Assembly (NCBI GenBank): GCA_025454075.1
Contig: JALOPD010000027.1
Coordinates: 1 to 26,669 of the forward strand
DNA length: 26,669 nucleotides
Reading direction: 5' to 3'
From: Desulfobacterales bacterium
GTDB lineage: Bacteria; Desulfobacterota; Desulfobacteria; Desulfobacterales; UBA2174_A
In this document: positions 1-12,175 of the stretch, in pieces
Layout: each line of letters opens with the position of its first letter
Numbering within the stretch: position 1 is the stretch's first letter
Made by a program: the position numbers and the translations under genes
Notes under the pieces: model-generated
What the model saw: only the letters and a program-made list of their open reading frames with translations
Databases searched by the model: none
Told to the model about the DNA's origin: nothing

Positions 1-321
1 TCCTCGGTTCGTTTGCAGGCCAGGCAAATGGGCTGGTGGTCGAAAACCGAAAGGACCCTCCCGCTTTTTTTTCCCAACGTTTCGCTGCAGCGCTGGCAGC
101 GGCTGGCGCATGACAGGTTTTTTTCCCAATGCTTTTCCATTCGAAACCTCCCATTTCATCGGCGCAACGTGTCGCTGACGATCCGTTGTATAACCGGCAT
201 CATTATCACTGTCGTTCGCAGTTTCAAGAGCGGGTTTCGCACCCGAAACGCATCAGCTATCATCGCGGATCCTACTCGGTTGTTATGCTTACTCAACGAA
301 GCACACGGAGCACATTAGGAT
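1..321. other. Non-coding stretch upstream of ppdK
   Basis: I see no convincing gene here. The open frames crossing it have no ribosome binding site and no recognisable protein. A T8 run near 65-72 follows a weak GGTC/GACC pairing and could be the remains of a terminator of a gene lying to the left, but the stem is only about 4 bp, so I do not call it. Confidence 0.4.
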
Positions 322-350
322 TTGACTTGCTGATGCGGGTTGGGTATGAA
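322..350 (+). promoter_or_regulatory. Candidate sigma-70 promoter for ppdK
   Basis: TTGACT (322-327) and TATGAA (345-350) are separated by 17 bp, matching the -35 and -10 consensus at 5/6 and 4/6 positions. The predicted start near 357 would give a 5' leader of about 120 nt before the ppdK start codon. Only the sequence match supports this. Confidence 0.4.
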
Positions 351-476
351 TATCTCTGCGCGACACGTCGTCATTCGAGATTTCTTTTCTTTGTTTACTC
401 TTCCATCCGCAAACATCGTGGTTTCATATGCCCCACTCAATCCAAACGAGCAGTGCCCACCGGACAGGAGGCCACC

Positions 477-3215
<2,739 letters not shown>

Positions 3216-3426
3216 GGGCGATGAAGGCGCCCTGCGGAGGCGGAGGTTCAGGCGTGTGTCGCGAGACGCTTGTGGCTCATGGCCAACCTGGAACAGCCGT
3301 GGAGGTCGAGCATCTCTCCCCGTGGGGTGTCTTGCGCGGCATCCCCGGTGCGTCCGTGCATGTCGAGGGGACGGGTGTCTCAAGTTTCTTGAGGAGGGGC
3401 GGGCCGGGGAACTCCGGTTTGTGAAG
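3216..3426. other. Intergenic region between ppdK and the rbr promoter
   Basis: About 210 nt of GC-rich sequence after the ppdK stop, followed by an abrupt change to AT-rich sequence at about 3425. I see no convincing gene and no clear intrinsic terminator for ppdK. Short open frames here lack ribosome binding sites. Confidence 0.4.
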
Positions 3427-3456
3427 TTAACATTCTGAAATGATGAAACTTATAAA
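3427..3456 (+). promoter_or_regulatory. Candidate sigma-70 promoter for rbr
   Basis: TTAACA (3427-3432) and TATAAA (3451-3456) with an 18-bp spacer, each 5/6 to consensus, in an AT-rich island. A second candidate further down is TTGAAC (3473-3478) with TAAAT-like sequence near 3497. Overlapping that is a sigma-54-like TTGGCAC...TTTTGTT (3479-3495) with GG at -24 but GT instead of GC at -12, so sigma-54 is not favoured. Confidence 0.45.
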
Positions 3457-3558
3457 AAAACGGCTTTTCGGATTGAACTTGGCACATCTTTTGTTCTAAA
3501 TGGGATCTTCCATGTGGTTTCAACCGTTAATCAACCCAAATGATAAAGGAGGATTGAA

Positions 3559-4056
3559 ATGAGCAAGACCGAAAAGAATCTCAAGGACGCTTTTGCCGGT
3601 GAATCCCAGGCCAACCGCAAGTACCTCGCCTTTGCCCAGAAAGCCCAGACCGAGGGCTACCCTCAAGTGGCCAAGCTCTTCCGGGCGGCGGCCGAGGCCG
3701 AGACCGTGCATGCCCACACCCACCTGCGCACCCTGAAGGGGGTCAAGAGCACCCTCGAAAACCTGAAGGAAGCTCTCGGGGGGGAGACGTACGAGTTCCA
3801 GTCCATGTACCCCCCCATGATCGAGGAGGCCAAGGCCGAGGGCAACGAGGCCGCCGTGCGCACCTTCACCTATGCCAACGAGGTGGAGAAGGTGCACGCC
3901 GCGCTTTACCAGAAGGCCATCGACAGCCTCGCCAAGCCCCAGGCGGAGGTTGACTACTACGTCTGCTCGGTGTGCGGCTACACGGTCGAGAAGGAAGCCC
4001 CGGAGGAGTGCCCGGTCTGCAAGGCCAAGAAAAAGGCTTTCATGAAGGTCGCTTGA
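3559..4056 (+). CDS. rbr: Rubrerythrin
   Basis: Non-heme iron peroxidase of anaerobes that reduces hydrogen peroxide, usually taking electrons via rubredoxin. The 165-aa protein has an N-terminal ferritin-like four-helix diiron domain with E15 in GESQAN, E48-T-V-H51 and E110-K-V-H113 as visible ligands. A C-terminal rubredoxin-like domain has C136-x2-C139 and C151-x2-C154 binding a mononuclear iron. Length and domain order fit the short rubrerythrin class. The ribosome binding site AAAGGAGG (3545-3552) sits 6 nt before the ATG. A small zinc-ribbon gene follows after 41 nt and is likely co-transcribed. Role inferred: oxidative-stress defence in a strict or facultative anaerobe. Confidence 0.95.
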   Translation: MSKTEKNLKDAFAGESQANRKYLAFAQKAQTEGYPQVAKLFRAAAEAETVHAHTHLRTLKGVKSTLENLKEALGGETYEFQSMYPPMIEEAKAEGNEAAVRTFTYANEVEKVHAALYQKAIDSLAKPQAEVDYYVCSVCGYTVEKEAPEECPVCKAKKKAFMKVA

Positions 4057-4082
4057 AGTTTTCCGCCTGCGGCGGAAAACTT
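4056..4082 (+). repeat. Perfect inverted repeat in the rbr to zinc-ribbon spacer
   Basis: A 12-bp perfect stem (AAGTTTTCCGCC / GGCGGAAAACTT) closes a 3-nt TGC loop, starting at the last base of the rbr stop codon. No T tract follows, so it is not a standard intrinsic terminator. It more likely stabilises or processes the upstream message or dampens the downstream gene. Confidence 0.6.
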
Positions 4083-4097
4083 ATGGGGGAAAAAGAA

Positions 4098-4307
4098 ATG
4101 AAGTGCCCGGTCTGCGGCTGCCAGGAGTTTTTCGTCAAGGACCCGGAAGACGAGTTTGAAACCCGCGAGTTCAGCGTGGCCTCCGGGGAGGTCCGCTTCA
4201 GCGCGGGTGCGGCAGACGATCAGGTTTCCGGCGTCCGGGAAGCCACCGAGACCTTCTGCAACCGGTGCTCCTGGCACGGCAAGTTCCAGGAGCTGAAAAA
4301 AACGTAG
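4098..4307 (+). CDS. Small zinc-ribbon protein, function unknown
   Basis: A 69-aa soluble protein. Two CxxC pairs, C3-x2-C6 at the N-terminus and C54-x2-C57 near the C-terminus, would fold as one zinc or iron ribbon; C8 is an extra nearby cysteine. Residues 11-50 are acidic and lack hydrophobic segments. ATG 4098 is preferred over in-frame ATG 4083 because GGGGGA (4086-4090) is suitably placed before it. It lies directly behind rubrerythrin and before a strong terminator, so it is probably the last gene of the rbr unit. I do not recognise a named family; a metal-binding accessory protein is the only safe statement. Confidence 0.7.
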   Translation: MKCPVCGCQEFFVKDPEDEFETREFSVASGEVRFSAGAADDQVSGVREATETFCNRCSWHGKFQELKKT

Positions 4308-4328
4308 CCGCCTCGTTCCTCTCCTTGC

Positions 4329-4368
4329 AAAAAATCGCCGGCAGCCTCACCGCCGGCGATTTTTTTTG
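4329..4368. terminator. Strong bidirectional intrinsic terminator
   Basis: A TCGCCGGC / GCCGGCGA stem, extended by A:T pairs, closes a 9-nt loop (4343-4351). It is flanked by A6 on the left and T8 on the right, so it can end transcription from the rbr unit (+) and from the trp/ATPase unit arriving on the - strand. Confidence 0.85.
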
Positions 4369-4722
4369 CCGTATTCCTGAGGTCTTTGACGTTGCGCATG
4401 AGGGTCTTCTTCGTGCGAAAGGGCTCCCGGCCGGCATCGGAAACGGGAGGGAAGGCGAGGCGGCGCTGTTTTCTTCACCGAAGCCAGCGGTGTGCGTATC
4501 TTAAGGAAAGACGACCTATGCAGGCGGCGCGACGCGTGCGGCGCATCGCCGGGAATCGCGCCGGGTGTTTTCAGGAAGGAAGTAAAGGCAAAATAGCTTG
4601 AGCCGGTGGAAAAAGTTAAACGGATTCCTGACGGGTGAATCGGGCCGGCCGCGATCGGACCGCGTCGACGGCATCGCTCCTGAACCCCGGACGCTTCGGC
4701 CCTCGCTGTCTTATCGCAACCC
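4369..4722. other. Intergenic region between convergent units
   Basis: About 350 nt between the terminator and the 3' end of the P-type ATPase. Several short frames are open on the + strand, but none has a ribosome binding site with recognisable protein content. A stretch near 4575-4610 superficially resembles a riboswitch core but lacks the conserved pairing. I see nothing I can name. Confidence 0.4.
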
Positions 4723-7464
4723 TCAATTCCCGTCAGGGGGCTTGTCGCGGGTCAGCCGCTTTTCGATCTGCACGCCGGCCCATGTCAGGACCCCCATCCC
4801 CAGAGCGATGCCCAGGTCGCTCAGCGAGAGGGGCGTCAGGTCGAAGAACTGTTCCATGAACGGCAGGTAGATGGCCGCGAGCTGCAGCCCGAGCGTGGCC
4901 AGCGTCAGTGCCGGCATCAGCGGGTTGGCCGCGACGGCGAAGGCCGAATGCCCGGCGGCCCGCAGGCCTATCGCGTGGCCGATCTGGGTGAAACCCAGGG
5001 CCGCGAAGATCATGGTCTGCCAGGTGGTGTCCTCCGGCCGGGCCGGGTCGAAGTAGATAACGCCAAGGCCGAGTGTAACGGCCGCTATCATCGCGCCCAC
5101 CCAGCTGATGTGGACCCGGGCGGCCCGGTCCAGCACGGGGGCGGCCGGTGCGCGCGGCGGCCGGCGCATGGTGTCGGCCTCGGCCGGCTCGAGCCCCAGC
5201 CCCAAGCCCATCAACCCGTCGGTCAGCAAGTTGAGCCACAGCAGCTGCAGCGGCCGCAGGGCCACGTTGATGCCGAAGAGCGGGGCCGCCAGCATCACCA
5301 GCACCTTCCCGAGGTTGCCCCCGAGGGAGAACTTGATGAAGCGCATGAGGTTGGAGTAAATGGCGCGGCCTTCCTCGACGGCGGCCGCGAGGGTGGCGAA
5401 GTTGTCGTCGAGCAGGACGATGTCGGCCGCCTCCTTGGCGACGTCCGTGCCCGTGACGCCCATGGCGACCCCGATGTCGGCCTTCCTGAGCGCCGGCGCG
5501 TCGTTGACACCATCGCCGGTCATCGCCACCACCTGGCCGCGCTGCTTGAGGGCGTCCACGATGCGCAGCTTGTCCTCGGGGGAGACCCGGGCGTAGACCG
5601 ACACCTGGTCGACGACGCCGGCGAGCTCCGAGGGGCCCATGCGGTTGAGGGCTTCCCCGGTGACCGCCTCCGGCCGTTCGGACATGCCGAGGTCGCGGGC
5701 GATCGCGATGGCCGTGAGCGGGTGGTCGCCGGTGATCATGACGGGGCGGATCCCGGCGGCCCGGCAGGCGGCCACGGCCGGTTTGACCGCGGCCCGCGGC
5801 GGGTCCATCAGGCCGATCAACCCCAAAAAGACGAGCTCGCGCTCGAGGGCCGCGGCATCCCCGGCAGCGGGCGGGGCGTCGAGCGTTCGGCAGGCCACTC
5901 CCAGCACCCGCATCCCGGCCTGGGCCAGGCGGTCGTTCGTCGCGAGGATGTGCTGTCGCAGCGCAGCGGTGAGCGGCTCCGGCCGCTCGCCGGTCCAAAC
6001 CCGCGTGGTCAGCGCCAACAGCCCGTCCACGGCGCCTTTGGTGAACGCCGCGTGGCCTGCCTCCATCCGCGGGAAAAGCCCTCCGGGCCCGGTTTCGTCC
6101 GTGGGAAGCCGGTGCACGGTCGTCATGCGCTTGCGGTTGGAGTCAAACGGCACCTCGGCCAGGCGCGGGGCCGCGGCCCGCAGACGTTCCGGGAACATGC
6201 CTGCGCGGGCGGCCGCCACCAGCAGGGCCCCCTCGGTGGGGTCGCCGATGGCGTGGAAGCAGCCCGGGCCGGCATCGGGCTTGAACACGGCGTCGTTGCA
6301 CAGGGCCCCGGCCGCCAGCGCCAGCCGGATGGGCAGCGGCAGGTCCCAGTCGGCGGAGATGCGACATTCGTCCTCGGTCACGGTCGGCGTGCGGCGGCGC
6401 AGGGTTTCCAACAGGTCCAGCCGCTCGCCGGCCGCGTCGACCACCGTCACCGTCATGCGGTTTTCGGTGAGGGTGCCGGTCTTGTCCGAACAGATCACGG
6501 TGACGGCCCCGAGGGTCTCCACGGCCGGCAGGCTGCGGATGAGGGCGTTGCGCCGCAGCATGCGCTGGGCGCCGAGGGCGAGGGTGATGGTGACGACCGC
6601 CGGAAGCCCCTCGGGCACCACGGCCACGGCCATGCTGACCGCCGTGAGGAACATGTCGGCCAGCGGTTCGCCGACCCACCAGCCGACGAGCAGCACCAGC
6701 AGGGCCGCGACGGCGCCGCCGGCTGCCAGGGTCTTGCCGAGGCTGTCGAGGCGCTCCTGCAGCGGGGTCTTTCCCGGCGCCACGTTCTGGATGAGCGCGG
6801 CGATCTTGCCGAGTTCGGTTTTCATGCCGGTGGCCACGACCACGGCGCTGCCGCGGCCGTAGGTGACCGAGGTCCCGAGATAGGCCATGTTGCGGCGGTC
6901 CCCCAGCGGCAGCTCGGCTTCGGGGATCGCCTCCACCGTTTTTTCGACCGGCTCGGCCTCGCCGGTCAAGGCGGCCTCCTGGGTGCGCAGGCCGGCGCTC
7001 TCCAGCAGGCGCACGTCTGCAGGCACCGCGTTGCCCGCCTCCAGCAGGACGATATCGCCCGGCACCAACTCGCGGGCGGACAGCTCGCGCAGCTCCCCGC
7101 CGCGTCGGACGCGGACCACCGGCACGACCAGTTGCTTGAGCGCCGCCATGGCCCGCTCGGCGCGGTACTCCTGAACGAAGCCCAGGACGGCGAAGAGCAC
7201 CACGATGGCGAGGATGGCCGCGGTTTCGGTGCCCTTCCCGAGAAAGGCCGACAGGACCCCGGCGGCGATCAGGATCAGCACCATGGTCTCGGTCAACTGC
7301 TCCCCGAGCATGGCGAAAGGCCCCTTGCCGCGGCTCTCCGTGAGCTCGTTGGACCCGTGGGAGCTCAGCCGCTCCGCCGCCTCCGCCGCCGCAAGGCCGG
7401 CAGCGGAGGCGGACCAGTGTCTCAGCACGTTTTCGGCCGATTGCGTGTGCCAGTGGGTCGCCAT
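4723..7464 (-). CDS. P2-type cation-translocating ATPase (calcium-ATPase-like)
   Basis: Inner-membrane pump driven by ATP, 913 aa. In order: N-terminal cation-ATPase domain, membrane helices M1-M2, actuator domain with LTGEA (167-170), M3-M4 with PEGLP (E285), phosphorylation site CSDKTGTLT (D327), nucleotide domain with F440/K475-type residues, MITGDHPLT (577-584), hinge MTGDGVNDAPAL (648-659), then M5-M10. In the calcium-pump family, site II uses the M4 glutamate, M5 asparagine (N717) and M6 N745/D749; all are present. The M5 glutamate of site I is a lysine (K720) and the M8 glutamate position looks like Gln (Q827), so one ion per cycle, or another ion, is likely. AGGAT precedes ATG 7464. 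It begins 31 nt after trpA with no terminator between them, so it is probably the last gene of the trp transcript. Confidence 0.93.
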   Translation of the reverse strand: MATHWHTQSAENVLRHWSASAAGLAAAEAAERLSSHGSNELTESRGKGPFAMLGEQLTETMVLILIAAGVLSAFLGKGTETAAILAIVVLFAVLGFVQEYRAERAMAALKQLVVPVVRVRRGGELRELSARELVPGDIVLLEAGNAVPADVRLLESAGLRTQEAALTGEAEPVEKTVEAIPEAELPLGDRRNMAYLGTSVTYGRGSAVVVATGMKTELGKIAALIQNVAPGKTPLQERLDSLGKTLAAGGAVAALLVLLVGWWVGEPLADMFLTAVSMAVAVVPEGLPAVVTITLALGAQRMLRRNALIRSLPAVETLGAVTVICSDKTGTLTENRMTVTVVDAAGERLDLLETLRRRTPTVTEDECRISADWDLPLPIRLALAAGALCNDAVFKPDAGPGCFHAIGDPTEGALLVAAARAGMFPERLRAAAPRLAEVPFDSNRKRMTTVHRLPTDETGPGGLFPRMEAGHAAFTKGAVDGLLALTTRVWTGERPEPLTAALRQHILATNDRLAQAGMRVLGVACRTLDAPPAAGDAAALERELVFLGLIGLMDPPRAAVKPAVAACRAAGIRPVMITGDHPLTAIAIARDLGMSERPEAVTGEALNRMGPSELAGVVDQVSVYARVSPEDKLRIVDALKQRGQVVAMTGDGVNDAPALRKADIGVAMGVTGTDVAKEAADIVLLDDNFATLAAAVEEGRAIYSNLMRFIKFSLGGNLGKVLVMLAAPLFGINVALRPLQLLWLNLLTDGLMGLGLGLEPAEADTMRRPPRAPAAPVLDRAARVHISWVGAMIAAVTLGLGVIYFDPARPEDTTWQTMIFAALGFTQIGHAIGLRAAGHSAFAVAANPLMPALTLATLGLQLAAIYLPFMEQFFDLTPLSLSDLGIALGMGVLTWAGVQIEKRLTRDKPPDGN

Positions 7465-7495
7465 GATGGGATCCTAAATCATGGCGCACCGGCGA

Positions 7496-8298
7496 TCAAG
7501 AGGAAGGCGGGCGGGTTTCGTGCTTGAGAGCGGCGACCCGGGCGGCGAGGAGGTCCGGCAGGCCCGGCTTTCCGATGTTCTCCTCGATCAGCCGCTCGAA
7601 CGCGCTTCCGATGATGACCCCGTCGCAGAGGGCGCCTACGGCGGCGACCTCCTGCGGGGTCGAGATCCCGAAGCCCACGCAGACCGGCAGGCGCGTGACG
7701 GAGCGCAGTTGTTGCACCTTGCGGCCGATCTCTTCCAGCGGCAGCCCCTGGCTGCCCGTGACCCCCAGCTTGGAAACGTGGTAGATGAAGCCGGAAGCGG
7801 AGGCGGCAATCCGCTGCATGCGCTCCGGCGGGGTGGTGGGCGTCGTCAGGCGGATCAGGCACAGACGGTCGTCCGGCCACTGGGCGGTCAGCTCGCCGGA
7901 CTCCTCCGGAGGCAGGTCCACCAGCAGGACGCCGTCCGCGCCGGCGTTCAGGGCGTCGCGGTGAAACGCCGCCGACCCGTAGGCGAGGATGGGGTTGTAG
8001 TAGCTGAAGACGATGATCGGGATCTGCGTGCGCCGGCGCAGCACGTCGATCATGGAGAGGACCTGGGACAGGCCGATCCCGGCCGCGAGGGCCCGGAAGG
8101 AGGAGCGCTGGATCACCGGGCCGTCCGCGGTCGGGTCCGAAAACGGCACCCCCAGTTCCAGCACGTCCAGCCCGGCCGCGCACATGGCGGAAACCAGCTT
8201 GAGCGATTCGCCCGTGTCGGGGTCGCCGGCCGTGACAAACCCCACTATGGCTTTTTCCTTGTTGGCGGCCAACTGTTCGAAAGCGGCATCGATCCGGT

Positions 8299-8302
<4 letters not shown>
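7496..8302 (-). CDS. trpA: Tryptophan synthase alpha subunit
   Basis: Cleaves indole-3-glycerol phosphate to indole and glyceraldehyde-3-phosphate; indole passes through a tunnel to TrpB. TIM barrel of 268 aa, the usual length. The catalytic pair E49 (in [10 protein letters not shown]) and D60 (DPTADG) is intact, and the phosphate-binding GFGIST and IIGSAF loops are near the C-terminus. The ATG overlaps the trpB stop in an ATGA arrangement (8299-8302), with GGAGGG upstream, so translation is coupled to trpB as expected for a 1:1 complex. Confidence 0.97.
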
Positions 8303-9533
<1,231 letters not shown>

Positions 9534-9537
<4 letters not shown>

Positions 9538-10229
9538 GCGAATATCCTCCTTCTTGCGCCGGCCGTAGCAACGGCCGCCATGAATTGCTTGACTTTGCGG
9601 ATGTCCTTCCACCCGGGGCCGGCTTCGACGCCGGAGCTGACGTCGACCGCGTCCGGCAATGCCGCGCGAAGGGCCTGCACGGCATTTTCAGGGGTGAGCC
9701 CCCCCGCCAGGATCAGGGGGTGGCGTTCAGCGAGGGCCGCGGCGCGCCCCCAATCCCAGGCATGGGCGTTGCCGCCGGGCAGCGGCCCCTGGCCGCACTC
9801 CACAAGGTAGGCCGAGGCTGAATAATGCGGGGCCTCGTCGAGGCCGGGCGTGCGGTCGGCAAAGAGCGCCTTGATGACGAAAAGCCCCTTGCGGCGCAGC
9901 CGCTCGACCAGCACCGGCGGTTCATTGCCGTGAAGCTGGACGGCGGTGAGGCCGGCTTGGGAGGCCGTCGCCATGACGCCCTCGAAGGGCTCATCAACGA
10001 AAACACCCACACAGGAGACTTCCGGCGGAAGTGCACGCCGGATCTCCCGCGCGGCGGCGGCGGTGACGCAGCGCGGGCTCTTGGCGTAAAACACGCAGCC
10101 GACGGCGTGAACACCGGCCTGGGCGCAGGCCACAGCCTCATCCGCCCGCGTCAACCCGCAGACCTTGACCTGGACGGTCTCCCGCTTCCCCAACCTCGGC
10201 GCGGTTCGTTTCAGTTCATTGCCCGACAT
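9534..10229 (-). CDS. trpF: Phosphoribosylanthranilate isomerase
   Basis: Catalyses the Amadori rearrangement of phosphoribosylanthranilate to CdRP, third step from chorismate to tryptophan. 231-aa TIM barrel with an N-terminal extension of about 18 residues before the conserved VKVCGLTR. The general-base cysteine is C24. The general-acid position, normally Asp in an LLD-x-GGTG context, appears as Glu (E144) in [12 protein letters not shown], a variation worth noting. ATG 10229 has AGGGGGAG upstream and overlaps the end of trpC by 14 nt. The stop overlaps the trpB start. Confidence 0.94.
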
Positions 10230-11025
10230 GCTCTTTCTCCCCCTGAAGCATTTTCAGAAAACCCGCAGGGTTTTCTGAACGGACCAGGCTTTCGCCGATC
10301 AGGAAGTTGAAGACCCCGTGGGCCTGGTAGTGCTGGATGTCTTCGCGCGTCCGGATCCCGCTCGCCGCCACGGCCACCTGGCCCGGCTGCAGCCGGGGCA
10401 GGAATTTCAGCGTGTGGCCGAGGTCGGTCTCGAAGGACTTCAAATTGCGGTTGTTGATGCCGACCAGTCGGGCGCCGGCGCGGGCGGCGGCTTCGAGGTC
10501 GGCCTCGGTGTAAATTTCCACCAGGGCCGACAGCCCCAGGGAGGAGGCCAGCCGGATCAGGTCCGCCAGCCGCTGCGGGTCAAGGATGCGCACGATCAGC
10601 AGCACCGCGTCGGCCCCCATGGCCGCGGATTCGTAGACCTGGTAGTCGCAGAAGATGAAATCCTTGCGCAGGACGGGCAGGCCGGACGATGATCGGGCCT
10701 GCTTCAGGTCCTCCGGCGACCCGCGGAAGAAATTCCCTTCGGTCAGCACCGAGATGGCGCGGGCGCCGCCGGCCGTATAGGCCTCTGCCAGTCGGCCCGG
10801 GTCGAGGTTTTCGCAGATCACCCCCTTGGAGGGCGAGGCGCGCTTGATTTCGGCGATGACGTTGACGCCCGAGGGCCCCGGGGCCCTGAGAGCGTCGTGA
10901 AACGGCCGGAGATCGCGCCGCGCCTCGGCTTCGCCCCTGAGCCGGGCGAGCGGCGCCTCGCGGCGCGCGGCGGCCACCTCCGCCTGCTTGGCCTGCACAA
11001 TCCGTTCGAGTATGTCGTTTGGCAA
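10216..11025 (-). CDS. trpC: Indole-3-glycerol phosphate synthase
   Basis: Cyclises CdRP to indole-3-glycerol phosphate with loss of CO2. 269-aa TIM barrel with all signature segments: IAEIKRASPSKG (E59, K61), VLRKDFI (K121), EIYTEADL, INNRNLKSF, ASGI and LIGESLV. The start codon is TTG (11023-11025). No ATG is available in a sensible place, the family N-terminus (ILERIV.AK) begins immediately after, and a GAGGGA lies about 10 nt upstream. A TTG start with a loose ribosome binding site could lower expression relative to its neighbours. It is monofunctional, not fused to TrpF. Confidence 0.95.
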   Translation of the reverse strand: MPNDILERIVQAKQAEVAAARREAPLARLRGEAEARRDLRPFHDALRAPGPSGVNVIAEIKRASPSKGVICENLDPGRLAEAYTAGGARAISVLTEGNFFRGSPEDLKQARSSSGLPVLRKDFIFCDYQVYESAAMGADAVLLIVRILDPQRLADLIRLASSLGLSALVEIYTEADLEAAARAGARLVGINNRNLKSFETDLGHTLKFLPRLQPGQVAVAASGIRTREDIQHYQAHGVFNFLIGESLVRSENPAGFLKMLQGEKEHVGQ

Positions 11026-11158
11026 ACTTGTGCTTCCCTCTCAAGGGTCCAGGGTCCAAAGCTCAGGGTTCAAGGTGCCCAGGGTTCCAGGGGTCAAGGG
11101 AAGGATGATGGTATTTTCTCTTGAACCCTTGAAGCCTTGGACCCTTGAATCCTCTTCT
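11026..11158 (-). repeat. Low-complexity inverted-repeat spacer between trpD and trpC
   Basis: The 133-nt gap is filled with degenerate copies of GGTTCAAGG and GGTCCAAGG in both orientations. Two perfect pairings are visible: TCAAGGGTCCA (11041-11051) with TGGACCCTTGA (11138-11148), and AGGGTTCAAG (11065-11074) with CTTGAACCCT (11120-11129). They nest, so the transcript can form a long two-stem hairpin. It does not code for a recognisable protein. Confidence 0.75.
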
Positions 11159-12175
11159 TCACCCGGCCTGGCGGGTGAACTTCACCAGGTCGTCCAGCTT
11201 GCGGCGGGCCGCGCCGGAGTCGATGGACTCGGCCGCCAGGCGCATCCCCGCCTCGATGCCGTCGGTTTTGCCGGCGGCCATCAGGGCGGCGGCGGCGTTG
11301 AGCACGACCACGTCGCGGCACGCCCCTTTGCCGCCCGCGAGGACCCCCCGCGTGATCTCGGCGTTGCGGGCCGGGTCGCCGCCGGCGACCTCTGCCGGCG
11401 CCGCCCGCCGGCCCAGGAAACGCTCCGGGTCGATGTCGTAGGTGCGGATGAGGCCGTCTTTCAGCTCGGTCACGCGGGTCGGCGCGCACACCGATATCTC
11501 GTCCAGGCCGTCGAGGCCGTGCACGACGAGCGCACGCCGGGAGCCGAGCAGCCGCAGGGCCTCGGCGAACATCTCGGTCAGCTGGGGCGCGTAGACCCCG
11601 AGCAGCTGGCAGTCGGCGCCGGCCGGGTTGGTGAGGGGGCCGATCATGTTGAAGATGCTGCGGATCCCCAGCTCCTTGCGGGCGGCCGCCGCGTGCTTCA
11701 TGGCGCCGTGGTAGAGGGGCGCGAAGAGAAAGCCGATGCCGATTTCGGCCACAGCCTCCTCGACGAGGTCGGGCGGGGCGTTGAGGTTGACGCCCAGCGC
11801 CTCGATGAGGTCCGCGCTGCCGCAGCGGCTGGAGACGGAGCGGTTGCCGTGCTTGGCCACGGTCACCCCGCAGCCGGCGACCACGAAGGCCGTGGTGGTC
11901 GAGATGTTGAAGGTGCCGGTGCCGTCCCCGCCCGTGCCGCAGGTGTCCACCACCGCGGGGGCGGACACCTGGATGCGGGCGGCCTTGCGGCGCATGGCGC
12001 GCGCCGCCCCGGCCAGCTCCTCGAAGGTCTCGCCCTTGGTGGCGAGCGCGGCCATGAAGGCCCCGATCAGGGCGTCCGGGACCGTGCCCGTGAAGACCTC
12101 GCCGATCATGTCGGCCATTTCGTCCGCGGTGAGGTTCTTGCGCTGGGTGATCTTTCGAAGGTGGTCGCGAAACAT
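11159..12175 (-). CDS. trpD: Anthranilate phosphoribosyltransferase
   Basis: Transfers the phosphoribosyl group of PRPP to anthranilate. 338 aa, normal length for a stand-alone TrpD. The glycine-rich CGTGGDG motif (79-85) and KHGNRSVSS (108-116), which contact PRPP and magnesium, are intact, and an N-terminal helical domain precedes them. The start ATG has GGGAGG 6 nt upstream. It is separated from trpG and trpC by repeat-filled spacers, so it is expressed from its own ribosome binding site and not coupled. Confidence 0.97.
   Translation of the reverse strand: MFRDHLRKITQRKNLTADEMADMIGEVFTGTVPDALIGAFMAALATKGETFEELAGAARAMRRKAARIQVSAPAVVDTCGTGGDGTGTFNISTTTAFVVAGCGVTVAKHGNRSVSSRCGSADLIEALGVNLNAPPDLVEEAVAEIGIGFLFAPLYHGAMKHAAAARKELGIRSIFNMIGPLTNPAGADCQLLGVYAPQLTEMFAEALRLLGSRRALVVHGLDGLDEISVCAPTRVTELKDGLIRTYDIDPERFLGRRAAPAEVAGGDPARNAEITRGVLAGGKGACRDVVVLNAAAALMAAGKTDGIEAGMRLAAESIDSGAARRKLDDLVKFTRQAG

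Noticed and set aside
3479..3495. Sigma-54 promoter for rbr
   Set aside because: The -24 GG is present but the -12 element reads GT instead of GC, and better sigma-70 hexamers lie upstream.
4570..4620. Riboswitch-like sequence
   Set aside because: Only a short purine-rich stretch resembles a c-di-GMP aptamer; paired stems and the conserved core are missing, and no gene follows on that strand.
4948..7527. 859-codon open frame opposite the P-type ATPase
   Set aside because: A shadow of the ATPase gene; the translation is Gly/His/Arg-rich low complexity.
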